A program made the translations under genes and the position numbers. A stretch of 6,774 nucleotides of DNA from Thermoplasmata archaeon (lineage in GTDB: Archaea > Thermoplasmatota > Thermoplasmata > Lutacidiplasmatales > UBA184). Shown here one piece after another: positions 6,076 through 6,774 of this stretch. Under the pieces are notes generated by a model that made no database searches, was not told the DNA's origin, and was given only the letters and a program-made list of their open reading frames with translations. Numbering within the stretch: the first letter of the stretch is position 1; every line of letters begins with the position of its first letter. The stretch covers positions 1-6,774 of the forward strand of contig JAKIVW010000075.1 of the NCBI GenBank assembly GCA_022750355.1. The letters run 5' to 3'.

Positions 6076-6705
6076 ATGAGCATCCCGATCGAGGTCCCGG
6101 GCCTCGACACTATCCTGCCGGAGATCGGCAAAGGATCGGTCGTCGTCGTGGAGGGGAGTGCTGATGCAGCCAAGGGGTTCTTCGTGCGCCACATGGCCCT
6201 CACAGCAGGTCGGAAGGGCCTCCCTGTCACCTTCGTCACGTCGCGGGACCGCGACGAACTCCGTTTGCAACTGCTGACCGAGCAAGGTCCGACGGTCTTG
6301 CCCGAATCGTGGATCCAGATCCACGAGAAGGACTCCGTCGAGCACCTGGAAGAGTTCGTGGGGGCGGGGGGACTGGTCGCAATGGACTCCTTCTCGTTCC
6401 TCACCCTCGACCTTTCGCCCGATGCGCTCGCCCGAACTCTCCGTGGACTTCGAAATCAATGCCGCCACCGCGGCACGGCCGCGGTCCTGGGCACCGACCG
6501 AGGGATGTTCGGGCCCCGCGCGGAGGCGATCGCCGTCCACCTTGCCGACGGTTTCCTCCAGTTCCACACGCGGGAAGGGGCGGACGGGGTCCAGCGTTTC
6601 CTGCGCGTGCCGAAGTGGATGGACGGCCGATTCATCGATCGCAACGTCTATTACGAGTTCGATGGAAAGCGGCTGGCGATCGACCTTCGGAGCCGGGTGC
6701 TGTAG
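6076..6705 (+). CDS. KaiC/RAD55/FlaH-like RecA-fold protein with degenerate Walker A
   Basis: This 209-residue protein has a single RecA-like domain. It opens with the family-typical VPGLDTILPEIGKGSVVVVE at 7-26. The nucleotide loop that follows reads G27-SADAA-K33-G34: the usual glycine before the lysine is alanine, and the usual Thr/Ser after it is glycine. Walker B is present as GGLVAMDS at 98-105 (D104). The C-terminal strands are typical: HLADGFLQFHTREG at 155-168 and RFLRVPKWMDGRF at 174-186. Size and fold resemble FlaH, the archaellum partner of the assembly ATPase, but orthology cannot be claimed. Phosphate-loop erosion suggests weak or no ATP hydrolysis and perhaps a structural or regulatory role. 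An in-frame GTG at 6046 is possible, but its extra residues look non-family, so the ATG at 6076 is chosen. A divergent pilin gene lies upstream, and the next gene starts 14 bases after its stop. Confidence 0.75.
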   Translation: MSIPIEVPGLDTILPEIGKGSVVVVEGSADAAKGFFVRHMALTAGRKGLPVTFVTSRDRDELRLQLLTEQGPTVLPESWIQIHEKDSVEHLEEFVGAGGLVAMDSFSFLTLDLSPDALARTLRGLRNQCRHRGTAAVLGTDRGMFGPRAEAIAVHLADGFLQFHTREGADGVQRFLRVPKWMDGRFIDRNVYYEFDGKRLAIDLRSRVL

Positions 6706-6712
6706 GAGGGGT
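6706..6712 (+). promoter_or_regulatory. Shine-Dalgarno site for the last, partial gene
   Basis: GAGGGGT directly follows the TAG of the KaiC-like gene (GGAGGGG at 6705-6711 including its last base), eight bases before the ATG at 6720. It is among the best ribosome sites in the window and supports both the start and co-transcription with the KaiC-like gene. Confidence 0.65.
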
Positions 6713-6719
6713 GTTCGTC

Positions 6720-6774
6720 ATGCCGGCGGGAAGCTACGAACGGTACGGGCTCACCGGTAACCCGTTCCGTGAAC
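6720..6774 (+). CDS. N-terminal fragment of a probable AAA+/ExeA- or Cdc6-like ATPase, runs off the window
   Basis: Only 18 codons are visible: MPAGSYERYGLTGNPFRE. The aromatic-Gly-Leu followed by NPF is typical of the N-terminus of ExeA/TniB/Cdc6-like AAA+ proteins, where it precedes the nucleotide-binding core. No Walker motif is in view, so the call rests on this short signature. The strong ribosome site and the 14-base gap suggest an operon with the KaiC-like gene. Confidence 0.4.
   Translation, partial: MPAGSYERYGLTGNPFRE

Noticed and set aside
1..6774. CRISPR arrays, tRNA or rRNA genes, transposase genes
   Set aside because: I saw no regularly spaced repeats, no cloverleaf or rRNA-like segments, and no transposase or integrase motifs in any frame.

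Overview
The window looks archaeal. It is GC-rich (about two thirds in the segments I counted, apart from one gene). It carries two proteins with archaeal class III (type IV pilin) leaders, an archaeal-type pilus/archaellum assembly ATPase with two TadC/FlaJ-type membrane proteins, a KaiC/RAD55-like protein, and leaderless-looking starts with weak TATA-like boxes about 26 bp upstream. A GC-rich member of the Thermoplasmata or a relative is my best guess, but nothing here fixes the lineage.

Layout. The left edge (1-384, minus strand) is the N-terminal part of a PstS-like substrate-binding protein. Instead of a normal secretion signal it has a pilin-type leader; its 3' end lies outside the window. 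A divergent control region (385-623) follows, with a perfect 10-bp inverted repeat whose two arms each sit just upstream of a TATA-like element. From 624 a tight plus-strand operon runs: assembly ATPase (624-2399), four-helix platform protein (2409-3359) and a second, larger platform protein (3356-4801) that also has a secretion signal and an extracytoplasmic Ig-like domain. A short convergent spacer (4802-5023) separates it from a minus-strand gene (5024-5974) for a large cysteine-paired, glycosylatable pilin with a C-terminal PKD domain. That gene is visibly poorer in GC and is bracketed by near-identical 14-bp repeats. Divergent from it is a plus-strand KaiC/RAD55-like gene (6076-6705) with an eroded Walker A motif, and then the start of a probable AAA+-type gene (6720 to the edge).

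How it may work together. The ATPase and the two platform proteins form the motor of a surface-filament assembly machine. The two proteins with class III leaders, one a PKD pilin and one a PstS-like binding protein, are natural substrates. The arrangement recalls the Sulfolobus bindosome, in which sugar-binding proteins with class III leaders are assembled by a dedicated pilus-like machine. Here the cargo looks phosphate/oxyanion-binding. That link is inferred from gene order and leader type and is not proven by the sequence.
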